Below are positions 19,088-28,475 of a stretch of 64,000 bases of DNA, piece by piece. The DNA is from Gloeomargarita lithophora Alchichica-D10. Lineage in GTDB: Bacteria; Cyanobacteriota; Cyanobacteriia; Gloeomargaritales; Gloeomargaritaceae. A program made the position numbers and the translations under genes. Every line of letters starts with the position of its first letter. Within the stretch, counting starts at the first letter, position 1. The stretch is from the NCBI RefSeq assembly GCF_001870225.1, contig NZ_CP017675.1, positions 26,211-90,210 on the forward strand, in the 5' to 3' direction. Below the pieces are notes generated by a model. The model was given only the letters and a program-made list of their open reading frames with translations. It was not told the DNA's origin and made no database searches.

Positions 19088-19174
19088 TATAACAATATGA
19101 CACGGTTTACGAACAGAAATTCCCCAGAACCAACTGCGGGGGTAAACCCCTACGACCCATTTATAGACGTGTCC
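19088..19174. repeat. Modular hairpin element, A/B hybrid (reverse)
   Basis: The left end TATAACAATATGACACGG is the inverse of the A-type right arm of the 6258 copy. The core is reversed (GAACCAACTGCGGGGGTAAACCCC). The right end TATAGACGTGTCC is the inverse of a B-type left arm. In the core's own direction it is therefore B-left / A-right, as at 51231. It lies in the yebC upstream region. Confidence 0.65.
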
Positions 19175-19230
19175 ATAAGCAATGCCCAAGGGTGATTACT
19201 ACATAAAACCTGATCTAGCCAATCACTTTA

Positions 19231-19563
19231 TCAATGGCAATAAAAACTGACATCTTCCCCGCATTGGTCGGCCAAAAAACACAAAGCCCGCCAACGCAGT
19301 TGCATCAGTTCCCCATAAACCGGATTCAATTGACAAAGAGCAGGAATACGGACGAGACACTGCCCCCGAAACCAAATTTCTCGCTGAAATGGGCATTGGG
19401 CAGGAATCCACCGACACAGACGATGCGCCAGTTGGGGGTCTTGAATTTCTAACCGATTCAGCCACGCCTGCAAAGGCATCCACAACTTCAACCACTGGTT
19501 TACACGCATTGATAACCACAAATAAGGGAACATGGGGTGAGAAGCAGGGGGGTTGCCGAGCAT
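19231..19563 (-). CDS. Mo-dependent nitrogenase C-terminal domain protein
   Basis: This 110-residue protein has the pattern of PF06967: PLQAWLNRLEIQDPQLAHRLCRWIPAQCPF, CLVRIPALCQLNPVYGEL, LRWRALCFLADQCGEDVS and a final YCH. Several conserved cysteines suggest metal or disulfide chemistry, though no function is established. The domain is named after a region found near or in nitrogenase clusters, yet free-standing copies are common in non-fixing cyanobacteria. No nif gene is in this window. Start ATG 19563 (MLGNPPASHP) is plausible. About 190 bp of apparently empty sequence separate it from larE. Confidence 0.8.
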   Translation of the reverse strand: MLGNPPASHPMFPYLWLSMRVNQWLKLWMPLQAWLNRLEIQDPQLAHRLCRWIPAQCPFQREIWFRGQCLVRIPALCQLNPVYGELMQLRWRALCFLADQCGEDVSFYCH

Positions 19564-19777
19564 AAAATGACACCCTGAGCGGGTATGACATCTAGGTTCA
19601 AAAAGAGTTGCATGGCCGATTGAATTGACCGTTTAACCCACAATATAATCTTAGAAAATTTCCTATTTCACTGAAGGTGATTTAGATTACATTTTGAGAA
19701 AAATGGCCTATTTATCGGACATTGCGGCGGATTTTTACACAATTGTTCGCAGACTTAACAAATTGCAATATCTGTTT

Positions 19778-20605
19778 TTAGTGAGTTACATTTGGGGATA
19801 GTACCGGGTTTAATTTACCACTGCGAAACCCCTCCAAATCCAGGCTCACCCAACGGAATCCCAACCCTTGAAAATGGTCAACCAAAGCGGGCATATCGGT
19901 TGCTTGCACAAACGGGGCAATCTGTTCGGCGGGGATTTCAATGCGGGCGGTTTCTCCAACTGAGCGCACCCGCACCACCCGCCACCCCAACTGGCGCAGG
20001 TATTGTTCCGCCCGTCCCACCCGGTAGAGCTTCTGGGCATCAATGGCTTCCCCCGCCGGAAACCGGGAACTGAGGCAGGGTTGCGCCGGTTTGTCCCACC
20101 AGGGCAGTTGTAGGTAACGGGAAAGCTCTCGTACTGCTAATTTGTTGACATTTAATTCACTCAAAGGGGAGCGCACCCCCCGTTCTCGCGCCGCCTGAAT
20201 CCCAGGGCGATAATCCCCTTCATCATCGGCATTTACCCCATCTACAATTTGTGCCGAGTCGTAATTTTGTACTAAAAATTTTAGGGTATCGTGCAGTTCA
20301 CTTTTGCAGAAATAACAGCGATTCACCGGATTGGCCGCATAGTTGGGATTGGCGAGTTCATGGGTGGCAATCAATTCATGGGTAATGCCAATATACTGCG
20401 CTTGCTCCTGGGCCGCCGCCAAATCTTCGGGCAAAAGGGAAGGGGATACAGCAGTCACGGCCAAGGCTCGTTTTCCCAGCACATCCTGGGCAATTTTGGC
20501 GACCAGGGCACTATCTACACCCCCGGAGTAGGCCACCACCACCCGTTCCCAGGGTTGGAACCAGTGGCGTAATGCTTGGAGTTGGGTTTGTATGGTGAGT
20601 TGCAT
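19778..20605 (-). CDS. larE: LarE-type ATP-dependent sulfur transferase (PP-loop)
   Basis: LarE adds sulfur to the pyridinium ring of the nickel-pincer nucleotide cofactor of lactate racemase, sacrificing its own cysteine or using an Fe-S cluster. The PP-loop SGGVDS is at residues 27-32. PVNRCYFCKSELHD and the CLSSRFPAGE segment with the family's cysteines are present. It has 275 residues. The larB and larC genes are not in the window; cyanobacteria often hold larE alone, so its substrate may differ. It lies 34 bp downstream of the flavin oxidoreductase on the same strand. Confidence 0.88.
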   Translation of the reverse strand: MQLTIQTQLQALRHWFQPWERVVVAYSGGVDSALVAKIAQDVLGKRALAVTAVSPSLLPEDLAAAQEQAQYIGITHELIATHELANPNYAANPVNRCYFCKSELHDTLKFLVQNYDSAQIVDGVNADDEGDYRPGIQAARERGVRSPLSELNVNKLAVRELSRYLQLPWWDKPAQPCLSSRFPAGEAIDAQKLYRVGRAEQYLRQLGWRVVRVRSVGETARIEIPAEQIAPFVQATDMPALVDHFQGLGFRWVSLDLEGFRSGKLNPVLSPNVTH

Positions 20606-20639
20606 TACAATTTGTTCAAAAATAACCCGTTCCCCAATT

Positions 20640-21659
20640 TTAACCCGCAGGTAAGGGTTCGGCAGCAGGATTAGGCACCTGCTCTACCCATATCCGGGGG
20701 GGTTGGGAGCGGCGGATTGTACGCCAAATTTTCGTTGCCGCCAAACAGCCATCCGCCACCGCAATCGCCACCTGATTCACCCCTTTTTTCAAATCCCCCA
20801 GGGCAAAAATCCGGGGGTGGGTGGTCTGGCAAAATTCATCCGTGACCAGATTTTCCCCATCCCAGGTGAGTTCGGGAATGGCTTTCAAATAATGATTGTG
20901 GTAAATCGAACCCATATTCACTAAACCGGTGGTCACTTCAATCCGTGTCCCATCGGTAAATTCTACCCCTTGGAGTTGATGATTTTCCCCTAAAAACCGG
21001 GCAATGGGGGTTTCAATTAGGGGATAACCATGTGCTTGCAAACGGGTTTTCATGGCTTCACTTACGGGGAATTTACCATCGGTTAAAACCGTGATGTAGG
21101 GCGTAAACCAATTCAGGACAAAAGCGGCTTCAATTTGGGGTTCTCTGGCGGCAATCAAAATCGCTTTTTGATCCCACATATCAAACCCATCACAAATCAT
21201 ACAAACGTGTAACGTATAGCCCGCATAATCATAGACATTTTGCATATTTTCTAATTCGGGCAAGATGTCAATAATCCCCGTGGCAGCAATCAGATATTTG
21301 GCCTTAAATGTCACGGCGGTGGGGTGGGTTTTCCCCACGTTCACTTGAACTTCGAGATAGTCACCCTGGTCGGTTACTTTGTCAACGAATGCCCGCAGGT
21401 GGTCTGCCCCCCAACCCAAGGCCGCCGTTGTCCCCTGTTTAAGCAAGTCTCGCCCCGGCGTATGGGGGTCAAGCCCGACATAGTTGCGTAATTCCTGCAT
21501 CCACATCGAGCGACCTTTGCCCTTTTCAATCACCAGACATTTCAAGCCGTAGCGGGCGAGATAAATGGCCGCCGACAGCCCCCCGGCTCCCCCCCCGGCA
21601 ATCACCGCATCGTAGAGGGTATCCAAGCGCTGGTCGAGGTTTCTGCTGGTGAGTTTCAT
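20640..21659 (-). CDS. NAD(P)/FAD-dependent oxidoreductase, thioredoxin-reductase-like
   Basis: This 339-residue flavoprotein has the FAD-binding GGGAGGLSAAIYLARYG near residue 22 and a second nucleotide fold. CMICDGFD occupies the place of the thioredoxin reductase redox motif (CxxC) and retains both cysteines. The FALGDLKKGVNQVAIAVADG motif near the C-terminus is typical for the superfamily. It may use a substrate other than thioredoxin. It precedes larE on the same strand with a 34-bp gap. A flavin-linked thiol role is inferred. Confidence 0.85.
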   Translation of the reverse strand: MKLTSRNLDQRLDTLYDAVIAGGGAGGLSAAIYLARYGLKCLVIEKGKGRSMWMQELRNYVGLDPHTPGRDLLKQGTTAALGWGADHLRAFVDKVTDQGDYLEVQVNVGKTHPTAVTFKAKYLIAATGIIDILPELENMQNVYDYAGYTLHVCMICDGFDMWDQKAILIAAREPQIEAAFVLNWFTPYITVLTDGKFPVSEAMKTRLQAHGYPLIETPIARFLGENHQLQGVEFTDGTRIEVTTGLVNMGSIYHNHYLKAIPELTWDGENLVTDEFCQTTHPRIFALGDLKKGVNQVAIAVADGCLAATKIWRTIRRSQPPRIWVEQVPNPAAEPLPAG

Positions 21660-21720
21660 CGCAGGTTAATGATTGCTAATTACTAGTGTAGGATTTTCGG
21701 CGCAGGTTGGGGATGGGAAA

Positions 21721-22167
21721 TTACTGGGGATGCAAATCATCGGGAAAATCAGGATCAAGCAGTTGGGTAATGGTGTAAATTGAATTTCCGGGCAAGTCGG
21801 GATAGTCCAGGGGTGTTTCTAAAACCGCCAAGTCCAAACCCGTCTGATAACCTTTGTGGATGGCTGTAGGCAAATAGGATTTGAGGCGAGGATTTTCTGC
21901 CAATAGGTCAATGATTTCCCGGCGTTGGTTCCGAATCATCACTCGCCAGCTTTTACTGCGATTTTTGGGTTGGTAATGCCATTTCAGCAAATGCCCGATT
22001 AAAATACCCAGTCGGCTTTTCAATTCTTGCCGCTGTTGTTTGCCCAAGGACTCGATTTCCACCGCCAGATTGCTTATATCTAAGCATGGGAAATTACCCT
22101 GTTTGAGCAGAGTAGATTGTTCTAATGTCCAGGCGTAAAAATCGGTTTCGTAGAGAGGGTTTACCAT
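21721..22167 (-). CDS. DUF29 domain protein
   Basis: This 148-residue protein is a clear DUF29 member: YETDFYAWTLEQSTLLKQGNF, DISNLAVEIESLGKQQRQELKSRLGILIGHLLKWHYQP in adjoining blocks, and SWRVMIRNQRREI. The family is abundant in cyanobacteria, is often found in accessory regions, and has no established activity. The start is ATG 22167. A strong hairpin lies just upstream, between it and the peroxiredoxin gene. Confidence 0.92.
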   Translation of the reverse strand: MVNPLYETDFYAWTLEQSTLLKQGNFPCLDISNLAVEIESLGKQQRQELKSRLGILIGHLLKWHYQPKNRSKSWRVMIRNQRREIIDLLAENPRLKSYLPTAIHKGYQTGLDLAVLETPLDYPDLPGNSIYTITQLLDPDFPDDLHPQ

Positions 22168-22200
22168 CGCTAAAATTGCCTAATTTAAGGGTTTTCGCAC

Positions 22201-22270
22201 GGGTGGGAGAAGAGAATTTTACTCGGTTGAAACCCAGTTGGTTTGGCAAGCAAAACTCTCCTTCCCACCC
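22201..22270 (-). terminator. Hairpin, likely terminator of the peroxiredoxin gene
   Basis: GGGTGGGAGAAGAGAATTTT pairs with GCAAAACTCTCCTTCCCACCC across about 70 bp, with few mismatches. It begins 8 bp after the peroxiredoxin stop. No long T-run follows on the minus strand, so termination may be imperfect or the hairpin may protect the 3' end. Confidence 0.5.
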
Positions 22271-22277
22271 CATTGCA

Positions 22278-22817
22278 TTAGGATTTTAGGGACTTCAAGT
22301 AATTCAGCATGGTGTCCGCATCGGATACTTCAAAGGGGTCAATGGGGCAGTCATCGCCGAAGTCCGGTTCGATGAACATTTTTTCGATTTTGCCATCATT
22401 GACATACATGGAATAACGCCAGGAACGCATCCCAAATCCCAGATTATCCTTGCGTACCAGCATTCCCATTTTGCGGGTAAATTCCCCGGAACCATCGGGC
22501 AGTAAAAAGATATGATTCACCCCCTGGGTTTTGCCCCATTGGAACATCACAAAGGCATCATTCACCGATAGACAAACTACCCCATCAATCCCCAGAGTAC
22601 GAAACTCGTCAAACAGTTCTTCGTAGCGGGGTAAATGGGTACTCGAACAGGTGGGGGTAAAGGCTCCCGGTAGGGCAAATAGAACGATTTTTTTGCCACC
22701 AAAAACCTCTTGGCTGGTCACGTCTTGCCAACGAAAGGGGTTGGGGCCACCCACGGACTCATCCCGCACCCGGGTTTTGAATGTCACTTCTGGTACACGC
22801 TCTAGGACTGCCATCAT
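22278..22817 (-). CDS. Peroxiredoxin, Prx5-type
   Basis: This thiol peroxidase reduces peroxides through a peroxidatic cysteine at residue 57 in [35 protein letters not shown] and [14 protein letters not shown] match the Prx5/AhpC-TSA (redoxin) branch. It has 179 residues with no fused glutaredoxin domain. The start is ATG 22817 or the adjacent ATG 22814; GGAGGGA lies immediately upstream as a ribosome binding site. Reductant use is likely glutathione or glutaredoxin, by family knowledge. It stands alone between a terminator hairpin and the divergent HerA-like gene. Confidence 0.92.
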   Translation of the reverse strand: MMAVLERVPEVTFKTRVRDESVGGPNPFRWQDVTSQEVFGGKKIVLFALPGAFTPTCSSTHLPRYEELFDEFRTLGIDGVVCLSVNDAFVMFQWGKTQGVNHIFLLPDGSGEFTRKMGMLVRKDNLGFGMRSWRYSMYVNDGKIEKMFIEPDFGDDCPIDPFEVSDADTMLNYLKSLKS

Positions 22818-23020
22818 TCCCTCCTGGGGTCAGTTGCATCCCTACGATAGCAGAAAGAATTTCCCCGCTTGCTTACCTTGGGGTAACCTTGGGCAACAAA
22901 AAAAATCCTAAGCAACAAAAATTTTTCTGTAAATTGGAGCTACTTTCGGTTTAATCGTCCCCAAACCAGGGCAATTCGGATTAGGATAGAACCAATTTAT
23001 TTTGAGTACAGAAACGATTT

Positions 23021-24664
23021 ATGACCACCATGCCCCCCCTCGGTTCCGTCATTCAAGGGTCACTCACCCAAGGGTTAGAAGTGCGGTTGCATCCTGATAT
23101 TTCGGTGGAGGATTTGCGGGTGGGAAAATTTTTGGTGGTACAGGGGCGCCGGGCACGGTTTTTTTGTATGCTTACCGATGTGGTCTTGGGCACCGCCAGC
23201 CCCCGGATTCTCGCCGACCCGCCCGCTCCCAATAATCAGTTTCTGACCCAGGTGTTGGCGGGGACGGGTACCTATTCAACGGTGAATCTTAGCCCCATGT
23301 TGACCCTGATTACCGGGGATGGGGATCAGCCGATGGAACTCCTGCCGGTGAAAACCGTGCCCAGCCATTTTAGTCAGGTTTATGATGCTTCGGAGCAGGA
23401 TTTTCGTTCGGTTTTTGGTTGGGAAGATGACCCGCACCGGCGCAATTTTGCCATTGGTCGTCCGTTGGATATGGATGTGCCAATTTGTGTGGATTTAGAC
23501 CGGTTTGTGGAGCGGAGCAATGGGATTTTTGGTAAATCGGGGACGGGGAAATCTTTTTTAACCCGCTTATTACTCTGCGGCATTATCCACAAACAGGCCG
23601 CCGTGAATTTGATTTTTGATATGCACTCGGAGTACGGCTGGGAGGCGATGAAAGAAGGGAAAGATGTCTCGATGGTGAAGGGATTACAGCAGTTGTTTCC
23701 CGACCAAATTAAAATTTATACCCTTGATCCGGCTTCTACCCAACGGCGGGGGGTGCGCCATGCCCAGGACTTGTGGATTAGTTTAGACCAAATTGAGGTG
23801 GAGGATTTAGAACTTTTGCGGGAAGTGTTGAACCTGTCGGAAGCCAGCCTGGAAAATGCCAACATTCTGCGGGCGGAATTTAAGAACCAATGGATTGCCC
23901 AATTATTGCAATTATCCAACGATGAAATCCAAGAATTTTGTCAGACCAAGCGGGGTTCTCCGGCGGCAATTATGGCTCTACAACGCAAACTGCAACGGTT
24001 GGAGAATCTCACCTATATCCGTTCCGGTTCAGCGAATAACTACGTCAACCAAATCCTACGGGACTTGGATGCGGGGCATCATGTGGTGGTGGAATTTGGC
24101 TCCCAGTCCAACCTACTGGCCTATATGTTGGCGACGAACATTATTACCCGCCGGATTCACAATTCCTATGTGAAAAAAGCGGAGAAATTTCTGCAAAGTA
24201 AAAACCCTACGGACCGCCCCCAGCAATTGGTGATTACCATTGAGGAAGCCCACCGATTTTTGAACCCGGCGGTGGCACACCAGACCATTTTTGGCACCAT
24301 CGCCAGGGAAATGCGGAAGTATTTTGTCACCCTCTTGGTGGTGGATCAACGGCCTTCCGGGATTGATAACGAAGTCATGTCCCAAATTGGCACCCGGATC
24401 ACCGCTTTATTAAATGACGAAAAAGATATTGATGCCATCTTCACCGGGGTTTCCGGCAGTCAGGGCTTGCGTTCCGTGCTGGCGAAACTGGATTCCAAAC
24501 AACAGGCATTGGTGCTGGGTCATGCGGTGCCGATGCCCGTGGTTCTCCAGACTCGCCCCTACGACACGACCTTTTACCAGGAATTGGGCTACCTGGACAG
24601 CCAACGGGACCGGGAGAAAATCCTCGCCCGTGCCCAGTCCGCCCGCCGGGATTTGGGCTTTTAG
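23021..24664 (+). CDS. HerA-like ATP-binding protein (DUF87)
   Basis: This 547-residue ATPase is conserved in cyanobacteria. The N-terminal beta-rich HAS-barrel-like part (VSVEDLRVGKFLVVQGRR-like segment) precedes the ATPase with Walker A FGKSGTGKSFLTRLL near residue 170. Walker B lies in LVITIEEAHRFLNPA, with the catalytic Glu visible. HerA-type proteins are hexameric DNA translocases, but this cyanobacterial branch has no proven role and no NurA nuclease gene next to it. ATG 23021 begins the gene after a 200-bp gap that is shared with the divergent peroxiredoxin and holds an A-rich stretch. Confidence 0.85.
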   Translation: MTTMPPLGSVIQGSLTQGLEVRLHPDISVEDLRVGKFLVVQGRRARFFCMLTDVVLGTASPRILADPPAPNNQFLTQVLAGTGTYSTVNLSPMLTLITGDGDQPMELLPVKTVPSHFSQVYDASEQDFRSVFGWEDDPHRRNFAIGRPLDMDVPICVDLDRFVERSNGIFGKSGTGKSFLTRLLLCGIIHKQAAVNLIFDMHSEYGWEAMKEGKDVSMVKGLQQLFPDQIKIYTLDPASTQRRGVRHAQDLWISLDQIEVEDLELLREVLNLSEASLENANILRAEFKNQWIAQLLQLSNDEIQEFCQTKRGSPAAIMALQRKLQRLENLTYIRSGSANNYVNQILRDLDAGHHVVVEFGSQSNLLAYMLATNIITRRIHNSYVKKAEKFLQSKNPTDRPQQLVITIEEAHRFLNPAVAHQTIFGTIAREMRKYFVTLLVVDQRPSGIDNEVMSQIGTRITALLNDEKDIDAIFTGVSGSQGLRSVLAKLDSKQQALVLGHAVPMPVVLQTRPYDTTFYQELGYLDSQRDREKILARAQSARRDLGF

Positions 24665-25041
24665 GGGAACCTTTACCCGCCTGAGAACGTCCTCCCGCCA
24701 GGTGCGGGAACCCACCCCACCCGCCACTAGGTATTTCTGAGATACTGAAAAATAAGTAGGGTCAAACCTCGTCTAGGAGTCAATCCAAATTCCCCTGTCC
24801 GACGTATCAATTTACATAAGGATACATTTGGTTTACCATGTTGATAGAAACATTTGTGGCGATCATTCCCATTCCCCAGCGATATTCTTGTTTCTGGAGA
24901 CCCGTTGATTCCCTTAGTCACTGACCGATTTCGATGCGTTTTTAATGTGAAATTGCCCCGACTTAGCAGGGTTTTACCGGATTTGCCTACGCAAACTGTC
25001 CTTTGATTACCTGACGATTGAACTTTCGCCCCATCCACCCC
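24665..25041 (+). other. 377-bp gene-free region before the sigma factor gene
   Basis: No convincing gene or repeat element was found here. The sequence has several TTTAC/TTGATT-like tracts and no long hairpin. It probably holds the promoter and a long 5' leader of the group 2 sigma factor gene. Minus-strand frames crossing it are shadows of the sigma gene. Confidence 0.4.
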
Positions 25042-26088
25042 ATGATTGAATCTATGACTGACCTGACCCCTGACGAACCCCTCACTGATTTGGACAGTCC
25101 TTTGGCCAACGCCAGCGAGGTTGACGCTGGTGGGCGCCGGGGGGCGGTCACGCCGGATATGGTGCGCACCTACCTGCAAGAGATTGGCCGGGTGCCGCTG
25201 TTGACCCATGAGCAGGAAATTGTCTTTGGCAAACAGGTGCAACAGATGATGCAGTTGTTGGAACTGCGGGATAAAATGACCGCTGAAGCCGGTCAAACCC
25301 CCGATGCGGAACCCTGGGCGGCACAGGCCGGGGTCACGGTCACGGCGTTGCAAGACACCCTGCGCCGGGGACAACGGGCCAAACAACGCATGATTGAAGC
25401 GAACTTGCGGTTGGTGGTCTCCATTGCCAAAAAGTACCAAAAACGCAACCTGGAACTGCTGGATTTGATCCAGGAGGGCACCCTGGGTTTGGAGCGGGGC
25501 GTGGAAAAATTTGACCCCACCCGGGGCTACAAGTTCTCCACCTATGCCTATTGGTGGATTCGCCAAGCCATCACCCGGGCGATTGCCCAGCAAGCCCGCA
25601 CCATTCGCCTGCCCATTCATATCACCGAGAAGCTGAACAAGATCAAAAAAACCCAGCGGGAATTGTCCCAGCAGTTGGGCCGCTCCGCCACCCCGACGGA
25701 GATTGCCCAAGCCCTGGAACTGGAACCAGCCCAAATTCGGGAATACCTGATCATGGCGCGCCAACCGATTTCCATGGATTTACGCATCGGCGACAACCAG
25801 GACACGGAACTGGGGGAATTGCTGGAAGACCGGGGGATTTCGCCGGAGGACTTTACCACCCGGGAAGCCCTGCGGGGTGACCTGGAGCGGTTGATGGCGG
25901 AACTCACCCCCCAACAACGGGAGGTGATCAGCCTGCGCTTTGGGCTCCAAGATGGCAAGGAACTGTCCCTGTCCAAGGTGGGCAAACGCCTGAACCTGTC
26001 TCGCGAGCGGGTGCGCCAGTTGGAGCAACAGGCCCTAGAACACCTGCGCCGCCGCCGGATCAACATCCGGGAATACCTGGCGAGTTAG
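25042..26088 (+). CDS. RNA polymerase sigma factor, RpoD/SigA family (group 2)
   Basis: The protein is a sigma-70 factor with region 1.2 (DMVRTYLQEIGRVPLLTHEQE), region 2 (MIEANLRLVVSIAKKYQ, then DLIQEGTLGLERGVEKFDPTRGYKFSTYAYWWIRQAITRAI in adjoining blocks), region 3 and region 4 (LSLSKVGKRLNLSRERVRQLEQ). At 348 residues it lacks the long region 1.1 of the primary sigma factor, so it is a cyanobacterial group 2 factor (SigB to SigE class); which one cannot be decided. A TTG at 25018 is in frame, but ATG 25042 (MIESMTDLTPDEP) is preferred. The next gene's GTG follows the stop directly. Confidence 0.93.
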   Translation: MIESMTDLTPDEPLTDLDSPLANASEVDAGGRRGAVTPDMVRTYLQEIGRVPLLTHEQEIVFGKQVQQMMQLLELRDKMTAEAGQTPDAEPWAAQAGVTVTALQDTLRRGQRAKQRMIEANLRLVVSIAKKYQKRNLELLDLIQEGTLGLERGVEKFDPTRGYKFSTYAYWWIRQAITRAIAQQARTIRLPIHITEKLNKIKKTQRELSQQLGRSATPTEIAQALELEPAQIREYLIMARQPISMDLRIGDNQDTELGELLEDRGISPEDFTTREALRGDLERLMAELTPQQREVISLRFGLQDGKELSLSKVGKRLNLSRERVRQLEQQALEHLRRRRINIREYLAS

Positions 26089-27279
26089 GTGGCGCAAGCG
26101 AGGGTGATCCTCAAACCGGGGCGGGAGAAATCCCTGCTCCGGCAACACCCCTGGGTCTTTGCGGGAGCGATTGCCCAGGTGCAGGGGCAACCCCCGCAGG
26201 GGGCAACGGTAAGTATTCATACTCAAGAAGGAAAATCCTTGGGCTGGGGTGCCTGGTCACCGGAGTCCCAGATGGCGGTGCGGGTGTGGAGTTTTGATAC
26301 CCAGGTTACGATTGACCGAGCCTGGTGGCGCGCCCAAATCCAAGGGGCACTACACCGGCGCCAAACTTTAGCGCAACCTAACCTTAATAGCTATCGCCTA
26401 ATTTATGCGGAAGCGGACGGCCTGCCCGGAGTGATCGTTGACTGCTATGGGGAGGTTTTGGTACTGCAATTGCTCAGTTGGGGGGCGGAATTTTGGCGGG
26501 AAACGCTCACCGCATTGCTCTTAGAATTGCATCCCTGCGACAGCATTTATGAACGCTCCGATACGGATAGCCGCCGGAAAGAAGGGTTACCCGCCCGCAC
26601 CGGATTGATCGCCGGGAACGAACCCCCGGAATTGCTCCTAATTCAGGAATATCAGGCGCAGTTTTGGGTAGATGTGCGCCGGGGGCATAAAACCGGTTTT
26701 TATCTGGATCAACGGGAAAATCGCCAGATCGTGCAACGCTATTGCAATTACGGTGCCGCCCTGAATGCTTTTGCCTATACCGGCGGGTTTACGGTGGCCT
26801 TGCTCCAAGCCGGGTGTGCCCAAGTGACCCAAATTGATAGTTCCGCCAGTGTCTTGGATTTAGCGGCTAAAAATGCTGAATTAAATAACCTTGACCCCGA
26901 CAAAATCATTACCATTGTGGGGGATGTGTTTCAAATTTTGCGCCGCTATCGGGATCAGGGTGAGACTTTTGACCATATTATTCTTGACCCGCCCAAATTT
27001 GCCGATTCCCAGGCGCAAATCCCCAAGGCCAGCCGGGGCTACAAAGACATTAATCTGCTGGCGATGAAACTACTCAAACCGGGGGGATTTCTGGTCACCT
27101 TTTCCTGCTCTGGTTTGGTCACGGCGGACTTATTTCAAAAAATCCTCGCCGGGGCTGCCCTGGATAGCGGTCGGCGGGTGCATTTGCTCCAACCCCTCGG
27201 CCAACCCCTAGACCACGGGGTTAATTTGGCCGTGCCGGAGGGGGCGTACCTGAAGGGCTGGGTGTGCCAGGTGCTTTAG
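26089..27279 (+). CDS. Class I SAM-dependent rRNA methyltransferase, RlmI-like
   Basis: This 396-residue protein has an N-terminal PUA domain (VILKPGREKSLLRQHPWVFAGAI) followed by a Rossmann methyltransferase domain (NAFAYTGGFTVALLQAGC as motif I, then DHIILDPPKFADS as motif IV). LVTFSCSGLV holds the Cys used by this m5C class. E. coli RlmI methylates C1962 of 23S rRNA, a likely but unproven target here. The start is GTG 26089, directly after the sigma stop, so the two genes are probably co-transcribed. Its 3' end overlaps the convergent serine hydrolase by 59 bp. Confidence 0.88.
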   Translation: MAQARVILKPGREKSLLRQHPWVFAGAIAQVQGQPPQGATVSIHTQEGKSLGWGAWSPESQMAVRVWSFDTQVTIDRAWWRAQIQGALHRRQTLAQPNLNSYRLIYAEADGLPGVIVDCYGEVLVLQLLSWGAEFWRETLTALLLELHPCDSIYERSDTDSRRKEGLPARTGLIAGNEPPELLLIQEYQAQFWVDVRRGHKTGFYLDQRENRQIVQRYCNYGAALNAFAYTGGFTVALLQAGCAQVTQIDSSASVLDLAAKNAELNNLDPDKIITIVGDVFQILRRYRDQGETFDHIILDPPKFADSQAQIPKASRGYKDINLLAMKLLKPGGFLVTFSCSGLVTADLFQKILAGAALDSGRRVHLLQPLGQPLDHGVNLAVPEGAYLKGWVCQVL

Positions 27280-28420
27280 CCCGGTTCAAATACTGGTAAC
27301 TTTTGCGGGATAATTCCTGGAGGAGTTGCACCGCTTGGGGGTCATTGTAGCTACTTTGTATAAATATCGTGATTAAATAACGTTGCCCCGTTGCCGTATC
27401 CACCACCCCCGCATCGCCGATGATAAAGCCAATGTCGCCGGTTTTGTGACCAATCACCGCCCCCTTTCCCAGCCCCGCCGGTAATAAACTGCGGTTTTCG
27501 GTACTCCGCAGAATGTGCAACACCCAATCCCGACTGCGCTGGGACAAAAGTTCTCCCTGGGCAATCAACGCCAGGGTATGTACCAGGTCGGCGGCACTGG
27601 TGGTATTGGTGCCCTTGAGGTCGGGCAGAAGATTTCGTACTGCTGTTGTCTGTAACCCCCATTCCTGGAACCGTTGGTTGACCACCTCCTTGCCGCCCAA
27701 GCGTTCTAAAATCATGTTGGTGGCCGTATTGTCGCTGATCACGATCATCCGGGTGGCCGTGTCCAACAGGGTAAAGGTGGTGCCCACCGGCTGAAACTGC
27801 ATATCCCCGGAACCGCTGGCTACCAGGGGCTTGGTCATGGTCAAACGCTCGTCCAAGCGAACCTTGCCCTGGTCTAAATCCTGGAAGAGTGCCAACAAAA
27901 GCGGTAATTTAATTGTACTGGCCGCCGGTACTGTTTTTGTACCACCCATATCCAGATATTCACCGCTGTCCAAATCCACCGCATAGAGGGTGGCCGTCAC
28001 CTTGGGATTCCTTTGGGTCAGGGGCAATAACTGGGCTTGCAAAGCCTGCATGGGTGTGCGCCGGGGCAGCAGGTCATCGAGGGTCGTGGGGCGCATCGGC
28101 TGGGGGATCAAGGTGGTTTGTTCGGCGGTTTGCGGCCAGAGAAAACTCTGCCAACTGGGGGGGCGGTCCTGGGCTTGGATGGGAAATTGCCCCAGGTGGT
28201 CATGCCCTTGGCTGAGCCAGATATTTAACCCCGTTCCCGTGAGTACCCCCAGCCCCACCCCCACCAGACCCAGGCGTAAACCACCCAGGAACCAGGAACG
28301 CCACCAGGGGACAGGGCGGAGACGGCCATTTAACTCAGTAACATTGCGGCGGCGGGCTGAGTCTGATTTAGGTTCTGGTTGAGGCATTGCACCAACATTG
28401 TGATTATTGTTGTTACCCAT
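27221..28420 (-). CDS. Class A beta-lactamase-like serine hydrolase (membrane anchored)
   Basis: This 399-residue protein has an N-terminal membrane segment after a charged region (FLGGLRLGLVGVGLGVLTGTG). The penicillin-binding fold shows the catalytic SxxK as STIK within PAASTIKLPLLLALF, the SDN motif as SDNTATNMIL and the KTG motif as HKTGDIGF. The domain may hydrolyse beta-lactams or act on peptidoglycan; cyanobacterial homologues are poorly characterised. The start ATG 28420 places a cytosolic tail ahead of the membrane span. It is convergent with the methyltransferase gene, and the overlap of 59 bp is unusually long for this window. Confidence 0.88.
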   Translation of the reverse strand: MGNNNNHNVGAMPQPEPKSDSARRRNVTELNGRLRPVPWWRSWFLGGLRLGLVGVGLGVLTGTGLNIWLSQGHDHLGQFPIQAQDRPPSWQSFLWPQTAEQTTLIPQPMRPTTLDDLLPRRTPMQALQAQLLPLTQRNPKVTATLYAVDLDSGEYLDMGGTKTVPAASTIKLPLLLALFQDLDQGKVRLDERLTMTKPLVASGSGDMQFQPVGTTFTLLDTATRMIVISDNTATNMILERLGGKEVVNQRFQEWGLQTTAVRNLLPDLKGTNTTSAADLVHTLALIAQGELLSQRSRDWVLHILRSTENRSLLPAGLGKGAVIGHKTGDIGFIIGDAGVVDTATGQRYLITIFIQSSYNDPQAVQLLQELSRKSYQYLNRAKAPGTPSPSGTPPPARPN

Positions 28421-28475
28421 TATGACTATTTTTAGGGAAATCTCACCGGGGGAAACGGGGTTCTCCGGCAGGAAT

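Noticed and set aside
19564..19777. tRNA or small RNA in the gap before larE
   Set aside because: No cloverleaf or T-loop (GGTTCRA with paired stem) could be fitted; the AT-rich sequence has no stable long hairpin.
24727..25764. 345-codon minus-strand ORF across the sigma factor gene
   Set aside because: It lies antisense to an unmistakable sigma-70 gene and has Gln/Gly/His-rich shadow composition; no family is recognised.
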